Assembly: GCA_030835875.1 (NCBI GenBank)
Contig: JAURQY010000021.1
Location: 1-9,927 of the forward strand
Source: Nitriliruptorales bacterium
Lineage (GTDB): Bacteria > Actinomycetota > Nitriliruptoria > Nitriliruptorales > Nitriliruptoraceae
Length of the DNA: 9,927 nt
Direction: 5' to 3'
Shown one piece after another: positions 1 to 6,826 of the stretch. The notes under the pieces are model-generated. The model was given only the letters and a program-made list of their open reading frames with translations. It did no database searches and was not told the DNA's origin. Positions within the stretch are counted from its first letter, which is position 1. The number at the start of each line of letters is the position of its first letter. Position numbers and translations under genes: made by a program.

Positions 1-110
1 CCGACGAGGATGACGAACTCGTCGTCCGCGACCTCGAAGGACAGATCGAAGATGGCCTGCGTCCCATCGGGATAGACCTTGTTGACCTTGTCGAAGACGA
101 TGTCTGCCAT
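1..110 (-). CDS. Sugar ABC transporter ATP-binding protein, N-terminal 36 codons (partial)
   Basis: This is the start of the nucleotide-binding subunit that would power the importer encoded just upstream; in the MalK/UgpC/AglK family two copies bind the EAA loops of the two permeases at the inner face of the membrane. The visible residues begin MADIVFDKVNKVYPDGTQAI and continue to an FVILVG stretch, which in this family comes immediately before the Walker A motif; that motif and the rest of the gene lie beyond base 1. The ATG at 108-110 has an AGGGGAG ribosome binding site at 115-121, four bases away. The gene follows the second permease by 67 bases on the same strand, so it is probably the last gene of the transporter operon. 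The family call is confident, but substrate and closer subfamily cannot be read from 36 residues. Confidence 0.9.
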   Translation of the reverse strand, partial: MADIVFDKVNKVYPDGTQAIFDLSFEVADDEFVILV

Positions 111-176
111 GATGCTCCCCTCAGCGTGCAGCGGTCGATGCGGTGGTCGGTCGTCGGACGGTGCGCTGCATCCTCG

Positions 177-1124
177 TCAGCCCTTCACGGACCCGGCGAG
201 GATGCCGCGGACGAAGTAGCGCTGGAGCGCGAAGAAGACGATGATCGGGAAGAACGCCTGCACGAACGCGCCGGCCGTGAGCAGATGCTCGTAGCGGCCG
301 AAGTCGCCGGCGATCGCCGCGATGATCACGGTGGCCGGCATCTTGTCCGGAGCGAACGGCCCGATCATCGTCAGCGCGATCAGGTAGTCGTTCCACGTCC
401 AGAGGAACTGGAAGATCGCGAACGCCGCGAGCACCGGGATCGAGAGCGGGAGCACGAGCCGGACGAAGATCTGGAAGTGATCGGCGCCATCGATCCGAGC
501 CGATTCGAAGATGTCCTTCGGCAGCCCGCTGATGAAGTTGTGCAGCAGGAAGATCGCGAGCGGCATCGCGAAGCCAGCATGCGTGAGCCAGACGGCCGTC
601 GTCGTCCCCGTCAGTCCGAGGTCCGGGAAGATACTGATCGTCTTCTCGATGAACGGCAGCGTCTGGTTCGCGCCACCGTTGTAGAGCTGGAGCAGCGGGA
701 TCAGGGCGGTCTGGATCGGCACCGCGAGGAGCGACACGGTCCCGACGAAGAGCCACTCGCGGCCACGGAAGTCCATCCACGCGAATGCGTAGGCAGCGAA
801 CGCGGCCATGGCGATGGGGATGACCGTCGCAGGCAGCGCGATCGCGAACGAGTTGATCACGCCCTGGACCAGCCCGCCCTGGACGTCGGTCCCGAGGACG
901 GTCGCGTAGTTGTCGAGCGTGAGCGCGTCGTCGCGCAGCATGAGCCACCATGGGGTGGTGCGCTGCTCGGAGGCGCCGCGGAACGAGTTCGCGAACAACC
1001 CGATGGTCGGGAGCGCCCAGACGAGGACGATCAACCACAGCGCGCCCGTCGGGATGCGGGAGATGATGCCGTAGATGGTGCGGCCGACCCCCTCCCCGCT
1101 CCCGCGGGTGCTCAGCGCACTCAT
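177..1124 (-). CDS. aglG: Carbohydrate ABC transporter permease, MalG/AglG type
   Basis: This 315-residue inner-membrane protein should form one half of the sugar channel. It has the usual length and layout of the CUT1 second permease: TM1 near residues 27-46, a periplasmic stretch, TM2 near 90-115 starting with NSFAIALPATVIPI, four further membrane segments, and the EAA loop at about 207-235 (ESARIDGADHFQIFVRLVLP), which contacts the ATPase. The LAVPIQTALIPLLQLYN stretch (about 124-140) and AFAAYAFAWMDFRGR match what I recall of AglG, the alpha-glucoside permease, better than generic MalG. The ATG at 1122-1124 overlaps the stop codon of the first permease (ATGA), and AAGGAGG at 1129-1135 gives a strong ribosome binding site, so both the start and the coupling are well supported. 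Membership of the permease family is near certain. The alpha-glucoside assignment is by resemblance only, and real substrates in this group vary. Confidence 0.93.
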   Translation of the reverse strand: MSALSTRGSGEGVGRTIYGIISRIPTGALWLIVLVWALPTIGLFANSFRGASEQRTTPWWLMLRDDALTLDNYATVLGTDVQGGLVQGVINSFAIALPATVIPIAMAAFAAYAFAWMDFRGREWLFVGTVSLLAVPIQTALIPLLQLYNGGANQTLPFIEKTISIFPDLGLTGTTTAVWLTHAGFAMPLAIFLLHNFISGLPKDIFESARIDGADHFQIFVRLVLPLSIPVLAAFAIFQFLWTWNDYLIALTMIGPFAPDKMPATVIIAAIAGDFGRYEHLLTAGAFVQAFFPIIVFFALQRYFVRGILAGSVKG

Positions 1125-3556
1125 GCGGCCTCCTTCTGGATGCGACGGATGTTCACGTACATGACGGGGAGGACCGAGAGGAAGAGCACGGTCGCGACCG
1201 CAGAGCCGACACCGAAGTTCGCATCGATGAAGGCACGGTTCCACATCTCGTTCGCGAGCACCTGGGTGCCGAAGTTCCCGTTCGTCATCACCTTCACGAT
1301 GTCGAAGACCTTCATGACGACGACGATGATCGTCGTGATCACGACGCCGATCGTCGGACGGATCTGTGGGAGCACGATGCGCCAGAACGACTGCGCCTCG
1401 TTCGCTCCGTCGACCCGACCGGCCTCGAGGAGGTCCGCCGGGACGCCCTTGATCGCCGCGGAGAAGATGACCATCGCGAACCCGGTGTAGACCCAGATGA
1501 ACGGGATCATGATGAAGACGTTGTTGTAGGCGCCGAACTGCTGCGTCCCCGAGATGAACAGGAGCGCCGTCGTGATTGGGTCGCCATCGACGACCTGCAC
1601 ACCCGCAGCTCCCTCGCCGGCGAGGAAGAGCGAACCGAGCCAGGCGAGACCGATCGCAAGGAAGCCGGACGCCCAGCCGGTCCCGAGCGCGCCCTGGCGG
1701 AGTGCGAGGACCGCGAACAGCGCGAGGAGCGCGGCGATCACGAGGATCGACGTCCCGGCGGTCCCAGCGCGCTCGGAGACCGCGAGGTTCCCGATGCCGA
1801 CCCAGATCGCGTTGAGCACACCGGTCTGTGGGTCCTGCTGCGGCCGAGCGAGATACATGAAGCGCCAGATGATGCCCGCACCGACGAAGCTGAGTGCCAT
1901 CGGCATGAAGATGATCGACTTCGCGGCCGACTCGGCCCGCGCCCGGTCCGCGAGTGCAGCGATGGCGAGGCCGAGGCCCGCCGCGGTCGACGTGACGAGC
2001 ACGACCCACCACAGGTTGTTGAAGAGCGTGCCGCGGAGCTGCACGAACACCGCGAAGGAGAGCATGAGGGCCGCGACCCCGATGAAGCCGCCGCCCGGCC
2101 CGCTGAAGCCCGAGTTCCCAGGGTTGCGACGCAGGTAGTCGACCATCACGGCGACGAGCACCGCGATCACGAGCCCGGCGACGATCGGCCAGGCGGCGAC
2201 GGGGAGCCCGTCGAACGCGCCGGAACGGTCGGCGAGGCCGCCGGCGAGCAGCAGCGCCGACGCGGCCGCGGAGGCGACGAGGCGCGGTGGGACGAGCCCG
2301 TCGATGTTGCGCCGCTGTCGGACCGCCATCACCAGTCCTGCGACCAGCGCGAACGCGAACGCGAGGAACTCCGTCGAGGCGAAGATACCCCGCCATGCGC
2401 TGACGTCGTAGAAGGAGGGCTGCCCGAAGATGAAGGCGAAGTTCTCGAGTCCGATGAAGTCGCCGGACCCGCGCTCGAGGAACGAGATGTAGACCGTCCG
2501 CAGCGTGGGGACGATGAGCGCGGCGCCGAGGAAGGTCAGGGCGGGCGCGAGGAAGATCACCGTACGGATGCGACCTTCGATCCGCAGCCGATCGCCCATC
2601 TCGAGGGTCGGCCCGAGGCCGAGCCGGAGTCCGACGAGCCCTCCGAGCACCGAGCTCGCGATGATCGCCTCACCGACGGTGCCGGTGCCGAGCTCCGGCA
2701 GTCCGAAGGCGCCGAGCAGCCAGCCCCATGCGGCACCGAGCAGCGCACCGCGGACGAGGTCGCGGCCGCGCAGCCGCGCCAGCAGGGCACCGACCGCCGC
2801 GACGGCCGCGGTGGCACCGACGAGTCCGACGGGGTCGAGCGACGGGAGCGAACCGGTCCGCAGGAACGCGCCGACGAGCGCACCGAATCCGGTCCCACCG
2901 ACCACGCCGACCATCAGGCGCGTTCGGCCCTGCGTCCCGCCGATCGCGACGCCGTAGGCGGCTCCGAGCACACCGACCACCGGGATGAGCCACACGCTGC
3001 GGTCGACCCGCGACCCGACCGTTCCGAGGAACAGGCCCATCGCGTCGTTGCCGACGAGGATCGCACCGAGGAGCAGTCCGAGCACAGCACCCGAGATGCC
3101 GGTGAAGCGGGCCCATGCGCGCAGCGACTGGTCCAGCCAGCGATTCGCGAGCACGAACAGGCTGGCGCTGAGGGCGAGCGCGAGCACGACGCTGTGCACC
3201 GCACCACGCACGCCGTCCCGGTCGAGGTAGAGCCACCACACGAGGCCGGTGCCCGCGAGTGCGAGGACGAGGCGCGCGACACGGCGGGTGACCGAGAGGG
3301 TCGGGCTCCGGTAGGCCTGCAGCGCGCCGAGGACGCCACCCGCACCGATGGCCCCGGCGAGGACCCGCTGGAGGGTCCTGACGACCGCGCCGGCCTCCGA
3401 CGCTGCGGTGGGGACGACGAAGGACGCGGCGAGGAACGCGGCGAACAGTCCTCCGGAGACGAGGAGCGTGCGGCCGGAACCGCCACCGTCCACTGACCGT
3501 TCGCGCTCGCTCGTCGGGCGCTCGGTCATCGGGCTCTCGGACGTCATGCTCGCCAT
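1121..3556 (-). CDS. aglF: Enlarged carbohydrate ABC transporter permease, MalF/AglF type with extra membrane domain
   Basis: This 811-residue protein should form the other half of the sugar channel; typical AglF proteins are about 300-350 residues and E. coli MalF is 514. The recognisable permease core starts near residue 328 (IRTVIFLAPALTFLG), continues with FIGLENFAFIF (367-377), NNLWWVVLVTS (513-523), IIFMPMALSFVGAGIIWRFM (548-567) and IPFIWVYTGFAMVIFS (684-699), and ends with the EAA loop (705-735, EAGRVDGANEAQSFWRIVLP) and VFDIVKVMTNGNFGTQVLAN (750-769). These blocks closely resemble AglF as I know it. Three additions are unusual: about 325 residues before the core with roughly ten hydrophobic segments, a multi-helix insert at about 390-510, and a two-helix insert at about 600-650. 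There is no internal stop or frame change. The ATG at 3556 has AGGGGAG at 3564-3570 with a seven-base spacer, better placed than for the later Met4 or Met10. Its stop overlaps the next gene. Confidence 0.92.
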   Translation of the reverse strand: MASMTSESPMTERPTSERERSVDGGGSGRTLLVSGGLFAAFLAASFVVPTAASEAGAVVRTLQRVLAGAIGAGGVLGALQAYRSPTLSVTRRVARLVLALAGTGLVWWLYLDRDGVRGAVHSVVLALALSASLFVLANRWLDQSLRAWARFTGISGAVLGLLLGAILVGNDAMGLFLGTVGSRVDRSVWLIPVVGVLGAAYGVAIGGTQGRTRLMVGVVGGTGFGALVGAFLRTGSLPSLDPVGLVGATAAVAAVGALLARLRGRDLVRGALLGAAWGWLLGAFGLPELGTGTVGEAIIASSVLGGLVGLRLGLGPTLEMGDRLRIEGRIRTVIFLAPALTFLGAALIVPTLRTVYISFLERGSGDFIGLENFAFIFGQPSFYDVSAWRGIFASTEFLAFAFALVAGLVMAVRQRRNIDGLVPPRLVASAAASALLLAGGLADRSGAFDGLPVAAWPIVAGLVIAVLVAVMVDYLRRNPGNSGFSGPGGGFIGVAALMLSFAVFVQLRGTLFNNLWWVVLVTSTAAGLGLAIAALADRARAESAAKSIIFMPMALSFVGAGIIWRFMYLARPQQDPQTGVLNAIWVGIGNLAVSERAGTAGTSILVIAALLALFAVLALRQGALGTGWASGFLAIGLAWLGSLFLAGEGAAGVQVVDGDPITTALLFISGTQQFGAYNNVFIMIPFIWVYTGFAMVIFSAAIKGVPADLLEAGRVDGANEAQSFWRIVLPQIRPTIGVVITTIIVVVMKVFDIVKVMTNGNFGTQVLANEMWNRAFIDANFGVGSAVATVLFLSVLPVMYVNIRRIQKEAA
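1129..1135 (-). promoter_or_regulatory. Strong ribosome binding site of the second permease gene
   Basis: On the minus strand the sequence is AAGGAGG, four bases before the ATG at 1124. It lies inside the last codons of the upstream permease gene and, with the ATGA overlap, fixes the start codon and points to coupled translation of the two permease subunits. Confidence 0.85.
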
Positions 3557-3563
3557 CCGCGCG

Positions 3564-3570
3564 CTCCCCT
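3564..3570 (-). promoter_or_regulatory. Ribosome binding site selecting the start of the enlarged permease
   Basis: AGGGGAG on the minus strand, seven bases before the ATG at 3556. The same heptamer precedes the ATPase gene at 115-121. Its position favours Met1 over the nearby Met4 and Met10 as the start. Confidence 0.7.
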
Positions 3571-3604
3571 CGTGCTCCCCCGGACCTTCCCAGGCCGGCC
3601 AAGC

Positions 3605-3633
3605 AGGCTAACGCACGAGCAGAGGCGCGGCAG
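3605..3633 (-). promoter_or_regulatory. Weak candidate promoter for the permease-ATPase genes
   Basis: On the minus strand CTGCCG (3628-3633) and TAGCCT (3605-3610) are separated by 17 bases. The -10 fits the actinobacterial TANNNT pattern, while the -35 matches TTGACA at only three of six positions. It sits just downstream of the large stem-loop and would give a leader of about 40 bases. An identical CTGCCG with the same spacing occurs before the binding protein gene. Such matches can arise by chance in GC-rich DNA. Confidence 0.25.
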
Positions 3634-3665
3634 GGCGGCCTCGGAGACGCGCGCAGAGCACCCCC

Positions 3666-3716
3666 GAACGGCGAGGTGCCGGCGCCCCGTGGGGCGCCGG
3701 CACCTCAGTGCCGTTC
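3666..3716 (-). terminator. Large intergenic stem-loop after the binding protein gene
   Basis: There is a perfect 16-bp inverted repeat at 3673-3688 and 3691-3706, in practice 15 bp closing a four-base loop. It is extended outward by seven more pairs (3666-3672 with 3710-3716) after a three-base bulge (3707-3709). No U-tract follows on the minus strand, where the next bases are G-rich. It is therefore not a textbook intrinsic terminator. In binding-protein-dependent operons such as mal, a stem-loop here partly stops transcription or protects the upstream mRNA, so that more binding protein than permease is made. That role is inferred here. The outer arms nearly reach the binding protein stop codon at 3729. 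Confidence 0.75.
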
Positions 3717-3728
3717 AGACGGCGTGGA

Positions 3729-5135
3729 TCAGGAGGCCGCGTCGATCGCCGCGAAGGCGTCGGCCACGGACTTGTCCCCGTTCACCGCAGCCGTGCCCTC
3801 GTCCCAGAACGCGCGGTTGCGCGCGGGGACCATGAGGTCGGAAGCGTCGAAACGGGCCGGCGAGGCGCTCGCCAGGGTCTCGTACCAGGTCTGCTCGACC
3901 GGGTTGAAGACCGACGGGTCCAGGTTGGTGTTCGAGGACATGAACCCGGAGGCCGCACCCTCACCGCTGGCCGCAGCCGCACGAGCCGCCTGGGCACGCT
4001 GACGTGCCTCCTGGCCCTCGGAGTCGGTCAGCCAGGTCATGAGCGCCCAGACCTCGGGAGCGTCACGGAACGCACCGACGGAGTTCCCCGCGGTGAGCAC
4101 GGGCGAGCGCCCGTCGCCACCGGCCGGGAAGTACGCGACGCCGACGTCACCGTCCGGGCCGATCGTGCCACCCGCGGTGTCGAAGAACGAGGCGAAGAAC
4201 TGCGCCTGACGGTGCATCGCGCAGTCACCGTTGACGAGTGGCTCGGCGTTCGCACCGAACGGCGTCGCCGCGATGGTTCCACCCGAGGCGTAGACCATGC
4301 CCGGCGTGTTCCACACGGAGAGGATCTCCTCAGCGACCGCGACGATGCGCGGGTCGGAGAAGGTCACGTCACCTGCGGTCCACTCGTCGTAGACGTTCTC
4401 GTCGACGAGACGGAGGACCATCTCCTCCATCCAGTCGGTGAACGGCCAACCGGTGGCGCCACCCGACTCGATACCGACGCACCACGGGGTGATGCCGTCC
4501 GCGATCATCGTGGCCGAGAGGTCCTTCAGGCCGTCCCAGGAGTCCGGGATCTCGTAGCCGTTGTCGGCGAAGATCGCGTTGTTGAACCAGAGGATGGACT
4601 TCAGGTCGGTCTTGTAACGGAGCGCGTAGGTCTCGCCATCGACGACGTACGGGTCGTTCGTGCCGGACGGGAACTGCGCGTTGGTGCGCTCGACGACAGC
4701 CGCGGGGACCGCGAGGATCGAGCCCGCCTGCGCGAAGCCACGGACACCACCCGGCTGCGGGATGAGCGCCATGTCCGGCGGGTTGTTGCCCTGGATCATG
4801 ACGTTCAGCTGCGGCTCGAAGTCGGCCGAACCGGTGTAGACGGCGTTGATGCCGGTCGCCTCGCGGAAGAGCGCGAGGGTGTCGTTGAACGCGCCGGCCT
4901 CGACCTCGGAACGCTCGGAACCGAAGACGCTCACCGAGCGGCCCTCATACGCGCCCGCGAGCGCGCGGCCGAGGAAGTCGTCCTCCGCGAGGTCGTCCCA
5001 GGGGTTCGCCTCTTCCGTCGGGGCCGGTGCCGGCTCCGGGGTCGCGGCGGGCTCGTCGGCGTCACCCGCACATGCGGCGATGACGAGACCGAGAGCGGCG
5101 AGGGGTGCTGCGAAGCGCAGCTTGGTCCTCTTCAT
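3729..5135 (-). CDS. aglE: Sugar ABC transporter solute-binding lipoprotein, AglE type
   Basis: This 468-residue protein captures the sugar outside the membrane and delivers it to the two permeases. Its N-terminus (MKRTKLRFAAPLAALGLVIA, then AC) is a lipoprotein signal with the lipobox IAAC, giving a lipidated Cys22, followed by an acidic, Pro/Ala-rich linker to about residue 45. Features of the extracellular solute-binding family 1 and of AglE-like proteins include PPDMALIPQPGGVRG (119-133), SWDGLKDLS (199-207), the TPWCVGIESGGATGWPFTDW stretch (216-235) and NGDCAMHRQAQFF (302-314); Cys219 and Cys305 may form a disulfide. An Ala/Gln/Arg-rich insert lies at about 373-397. The reading frame runs on upstream to 5246, but the signal peptide and an AGGAGAGGA ribosome binding site at 5142-5150 fix the start at 5135. 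It stands alone between two intergenic gaps, one with a large stem-loop, which fits high expression relative to the permeases. Confidence 0.94.
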   Translation of the reverse strand: MKRTKLRFAAPLAALGLVIAACAGDADEPAATPEPAPAPTEEANPWDDLAEDDFLGRALAGAYEGRSVSVFGSERSEVEAGAFNDTLALFREATGINAVYTGSADFEPQLNVMIQGNNPPDMALIPQPGGVRGFAQAGSILAVPAAVVERTNAQFPSGTNDPYVVDGETYALRYKTDLKSILWFNNAIFADNGYEIPDSWDGLKDLSATMIADGITPWCVGIESGGATGWPFTDWMEEMVLRLVDENVYDEWTAGDVTFSDPRIVAVAEEILSVWNTPGMVYASGGTIAATPFGANAEPLVNGDCAMHRQAQFFASFFDTAGGTIGPDGDVGVAYFPAGGDGRSPVLTAGNSVGAFRDAPEVWALMTWLTDSEGQEARQRAQAARAAAASGEGAASGFMSSNTNLDPSVFNPVEQTWYETLASASPARFDASDLMVPARNRAFWDEGTAAVNGDKSVADAFAAIDAAS

Positions 5136-5162
5136 CCGTAGTCCTCTCCTGTGTTCACTTCC

Positions 5163-5217
5163 CCCACCGGGAGGTCCGGTGGGCTGGGGCTGAAGCCCCG
5201 CCCGGTCCGACGACCGG
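5163..5217. repeat. Three consecutive short hairpins upstream of the binding protein gene
   Basis: Three inverted repeats follow one another closely. The first has 8-bp arms at 5163-5170 and 5176-5183 with a five-base loop. The second has 5-bp arms at 5186-5190 and 5195-5199 with a four-base loop. The third has 6-bp arms at 5202-5207 and 5212-5217 with a four-base loop. They end 13 bases before the ribosome binding site of the binding protein gene. They could be leader RNA structure, the end of the upstream transcript, or operators. I recognise no known riboswitch in them. Confidence 0.5.
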
Positions 5218-5291
5218 CGGCACCGAGTACGAGATGGCGCCGGCATGCCAAGGGGATCGCAGGACCCCCCGGACCGGACGATGCGCCGATG

Positions 5292-5320
5292 AGCGTACTA
5301 CAGGGGTCGTCGTCCGGCAG
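5292..5320 (-). promoter_or_regulatory. Weak candidate promoter for the sugar transporter operon
   Basis: On the minus strand CTGCCG (5315-5320), a 17-base spacer and TACGCT (5292-5297) form a -35/-10-like pair in the 224-base gap before the binding protein gene, the only sizeable non-coding space here. The -10 fits TANNNT and the -35 matches three of six consensus bases. A start just downstream would give a leader of about 150 bases carrying the three hairpins at 5163-5217. No clear LacI- or GntR-type operator was seen. Confidence 0.25.
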
Positions 5321-5359
5321 GGGACGTCGGGCCCTTGCAGCGTGGGACCGCAGGACGGC

Positions 5360-6766
5360 TCAGAGGGCGACGACGGGGATGTCGAGCGCCCGCGCCAGGG
5401 CGACCATGACCCCTCTGACGTCCCCGTGGACGAGGCCGTAGTGGTGGTCGAGGCCCTCCGCGAGGACCGTGCCGACGAGCGCGTCCGCAGGCGTGTCGGG
5501 GCGCACCACCGCCGCCGTCCCGGTGAAGGGGCGGGGCGCGTCGAGGATCTCGCCCCCGCCGATCGCGAGGCGCAGGCCGCCGTGCGTGTGCCCGATGCGG
5601 GCCATCGTGATGCGGCCGGGCCGGAGCCGGAACTCGTGGAGGAGCGGCCGGCGACGGTTCGGATGCACGGTGCTCGCGACCGGCTCATCGGGGTGTGCGA
5701 GGTCGGGCGCCGCCTGACCGCAGTGCCAGAACGCGACGGTCCCGTCCGCGGCCGCGTCGACGAGGTCTGCGACGAACGCACGCCGACCGGACGCCGCCTC
5801 GAGCGCGACCGCGGTCACCGCACCGAGCACGTCGGCCTCGCACGTCGCGGGGGTGCCGGCCTCGGCGAGCATGCCCTGCGCGGCACAGGCCGCTGCGTCC
5901 ATCTCCATGAAGCACTCGGGCCAGCAGCGCGTCGCGACCGCTGACCAGCCACGGTCCTCGACGAGCCCGCGCAGCGCGACATGGAGTCGCAGTGTCGCAT
6001 CGACCCCGCCCGCGTCGACCGCGTCGGCACCGCGCTGCGCCACGATCGCGCGCAGCGGGACGAGCTCGTCCTCGCCAGCAGCGCGTGCGCGATCGAACAT
6101 CGCATCGAGCTCGACGTGTTCGAGCGTGGTCCCGAGCGTCGCGAGGTCCGCCTCACCCGCGCCGCACGGGTCGAAGCCGTCCGGGTGGTGGCCGACCCGC
6201 CCGACGGTCATCGACGCGAGCCGTGCCCGGACCGCGTCGGCGCGCACGCGGTCCTCCGCGGTCGGCTCGGGGAGCGCCGGCGGGGTCGGACGCGGTGCGG
6301 GTGCGGTGAGCGCATCCGCGAGCCGCTGCGCAGCATCGGGAGCAGTGGGGTCGAGGTAGAGCGCGCGCACGTCACGGTCGTCAGCGCGAAGGCGGTAGGC
6401 GGCGAGGTTGATGCCGCACAGGGCGTTCATCGTGAGCCGCCCGCCGGTGCGCGGCTCGGGTGCGCCCCAGAGCACGATCGGGAGGTCGACGGGGAGCGCC
6501 GCGACGGCGGCCGCCGGCAGCGTCGAGTCGGTGAAGGTCGCCTGCAGGACGACGACCGCATCGAGTCCGTCGCCGGCGGCCGCAGCTCCGAGCACCGCCC
6601 CTGCGGTCTCGACATCGGGCGTCTCGACGGCGAGACCGCCCGTGTCGAACACCTCGAGGTCGGGCACGGCAGCGAGCGCGGCGCGGACGGCGGTGGCGGT
6701 CGCGCCGGCCACCTCGAGGTCGAAGGTGGAGCGTCCGAGGGCGACGAGTCCGACGCGACGGGTCAT
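5360..6766 (-). CDS. L-fucose/L-arabinose isomerase-fold sugar isomerase (COG2407-like)
   Basis: This 468-residue cytoplasmic protein resembles the L-fucose isomerase-like group, whose characterised members use a divalent metal to interconvert an aldose and a ketose. Landmarks are an N-terminal alpha/beta domain (1-150) with LWGAPEPRTGGRLT at 99-112, RCWPECF (280-286), the PATCEADVLGA block (306-316), DLVDAAADGTVAFWHCGQA (334-352) and a C-terminal GLDHHYGLVHGD (438-449). By analogy with E. coli FucI, Glu310, Asp334 and His441 or His442 are candidates for metal binding and catalysis; I inferred this without an alignment. The ATG at 6764-6766 has GGAGG a few bases upstream. The gene lies 50 bases after the sugar kinase and 224 bases before the binding protein of the importer, so it probably acts on the imported sugar before phosphorylation. 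The family is well supported. The actual sugar is unknown, and the ORF could equally be a derivative-specific member such as a sulfosugar isomerase. Confidence 0.85.
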   Translation of the reverse strand: MTRRVGLVALGRSTFDLEVAGATATAVRAALAAVPDLEVFDTGGLAVETPDVETAGAVLGAAAAGDGLDAVVVLQATFTDSTLPAAAVAALPVDLPIVLWGAPEPRTGGRLTMNALCGINLAAYRLRADDRDVRALYLDPTAPDAAQRLADALTAPAPRPTPPALPEPTAEDRVRADAVRARLASMTVGRVGHHPDGFDPCGAGEADLATLGTTLEHVELDAMFDRARAAGEDELVPLRAIVAQRGADAVDAGGVDATLRLHVALRGLVEDRGWSAVATRCWPECFMEMDAAACAAQGMLAEAGTPATCEADVLGAVTAVALEAASGRRAFVADLVDAAADGTVAFWHCGQAAPDLAHPDEPVASTVHPNRRRPLLHEFRLRPGRITMARIGHTHGGLRLAIGGGEILDAPRPFTGTAAVVRPDTPADALVGTVLAEGLDHHYGLVHGDVRGVMVALARALDIPVVAL

Positions 6767-6787
6767 GGGGTCCTCCGGGGAGCGGAC

Positions 6788-6826
6788 GGGTCAGACCGGC
6801 GGGTCCGACCGATGGGTCAGACGGTA
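6788..6826. repeat. Three 13-base tandem direct repeats
   Basis: Three adjoining units read GGGTCAGACCGGC (6788-6800), GGGTCCGACCGAT (6801-6813) and GGGTCAGACGGTA (6814-6826) on the plus strand, with GGGTC.GAC constant. A fourth partial copy (GGGTCAG) begins at 6830. The array covers the kinase stop codon (6817-6819) and most of the gap before the isomerase ribosome binding site. It could be protein-binding half-sites, since 13 bases is a little more than one helical turn, or chance slippage. Confidence 0.6.

Noticed and set aside
121..171. A 16-codon minus-strand frame between the second permease and the ATPase gene
   Set aside because: Its ATG has no properly spaced ribosome binding site and the peptide is Arg/Thr-rich without features. 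A leader peptide cannot be excluded but is not supported.
126..1490. Long plus-strand open frame antisense to the second and first permease genes
   Set aside because: Its product is rich in Arg, Glu and Asp with no recognisable domain, and it opposes two clear permease genes. Long antisense frames are expected in very GC-rich DNA.
177..2396. A single 739-residue minus-strand frame running through the second permease and far upstream
   Set aside because: Only the part from 1124 to 177 is protein-like. The upstream part is the out-of-frame shadow of the first permease, and the ATG at 1124 has a strong ribosome binding site.
3666..3716. The large stem-loop as a classic Rho-independent terminator ending the operon
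   Set aside because: No run of T follows on the transcribed minus strand and the permease genes needed with the binding protein lie directly downstream, so full termination is unlikely. It is kept as a stem-loop with partial or stabilising role.
3708..5141. Plus-strand open frame of 477 codons opposite the binding protein gene
   Set aside because: It is Arg/Asp/Val-rich with no family resemblance, and mirrors codon bias of the real minus-strand lipoprotein gene.
5136..5246. Upstream extension of the binding protein reading frame to 5246
   Set aside because: The extension would bury the lipoprotein signal peptide; the ATG at 5135 has its own ribosome binding site and starts a classic signal sequence.
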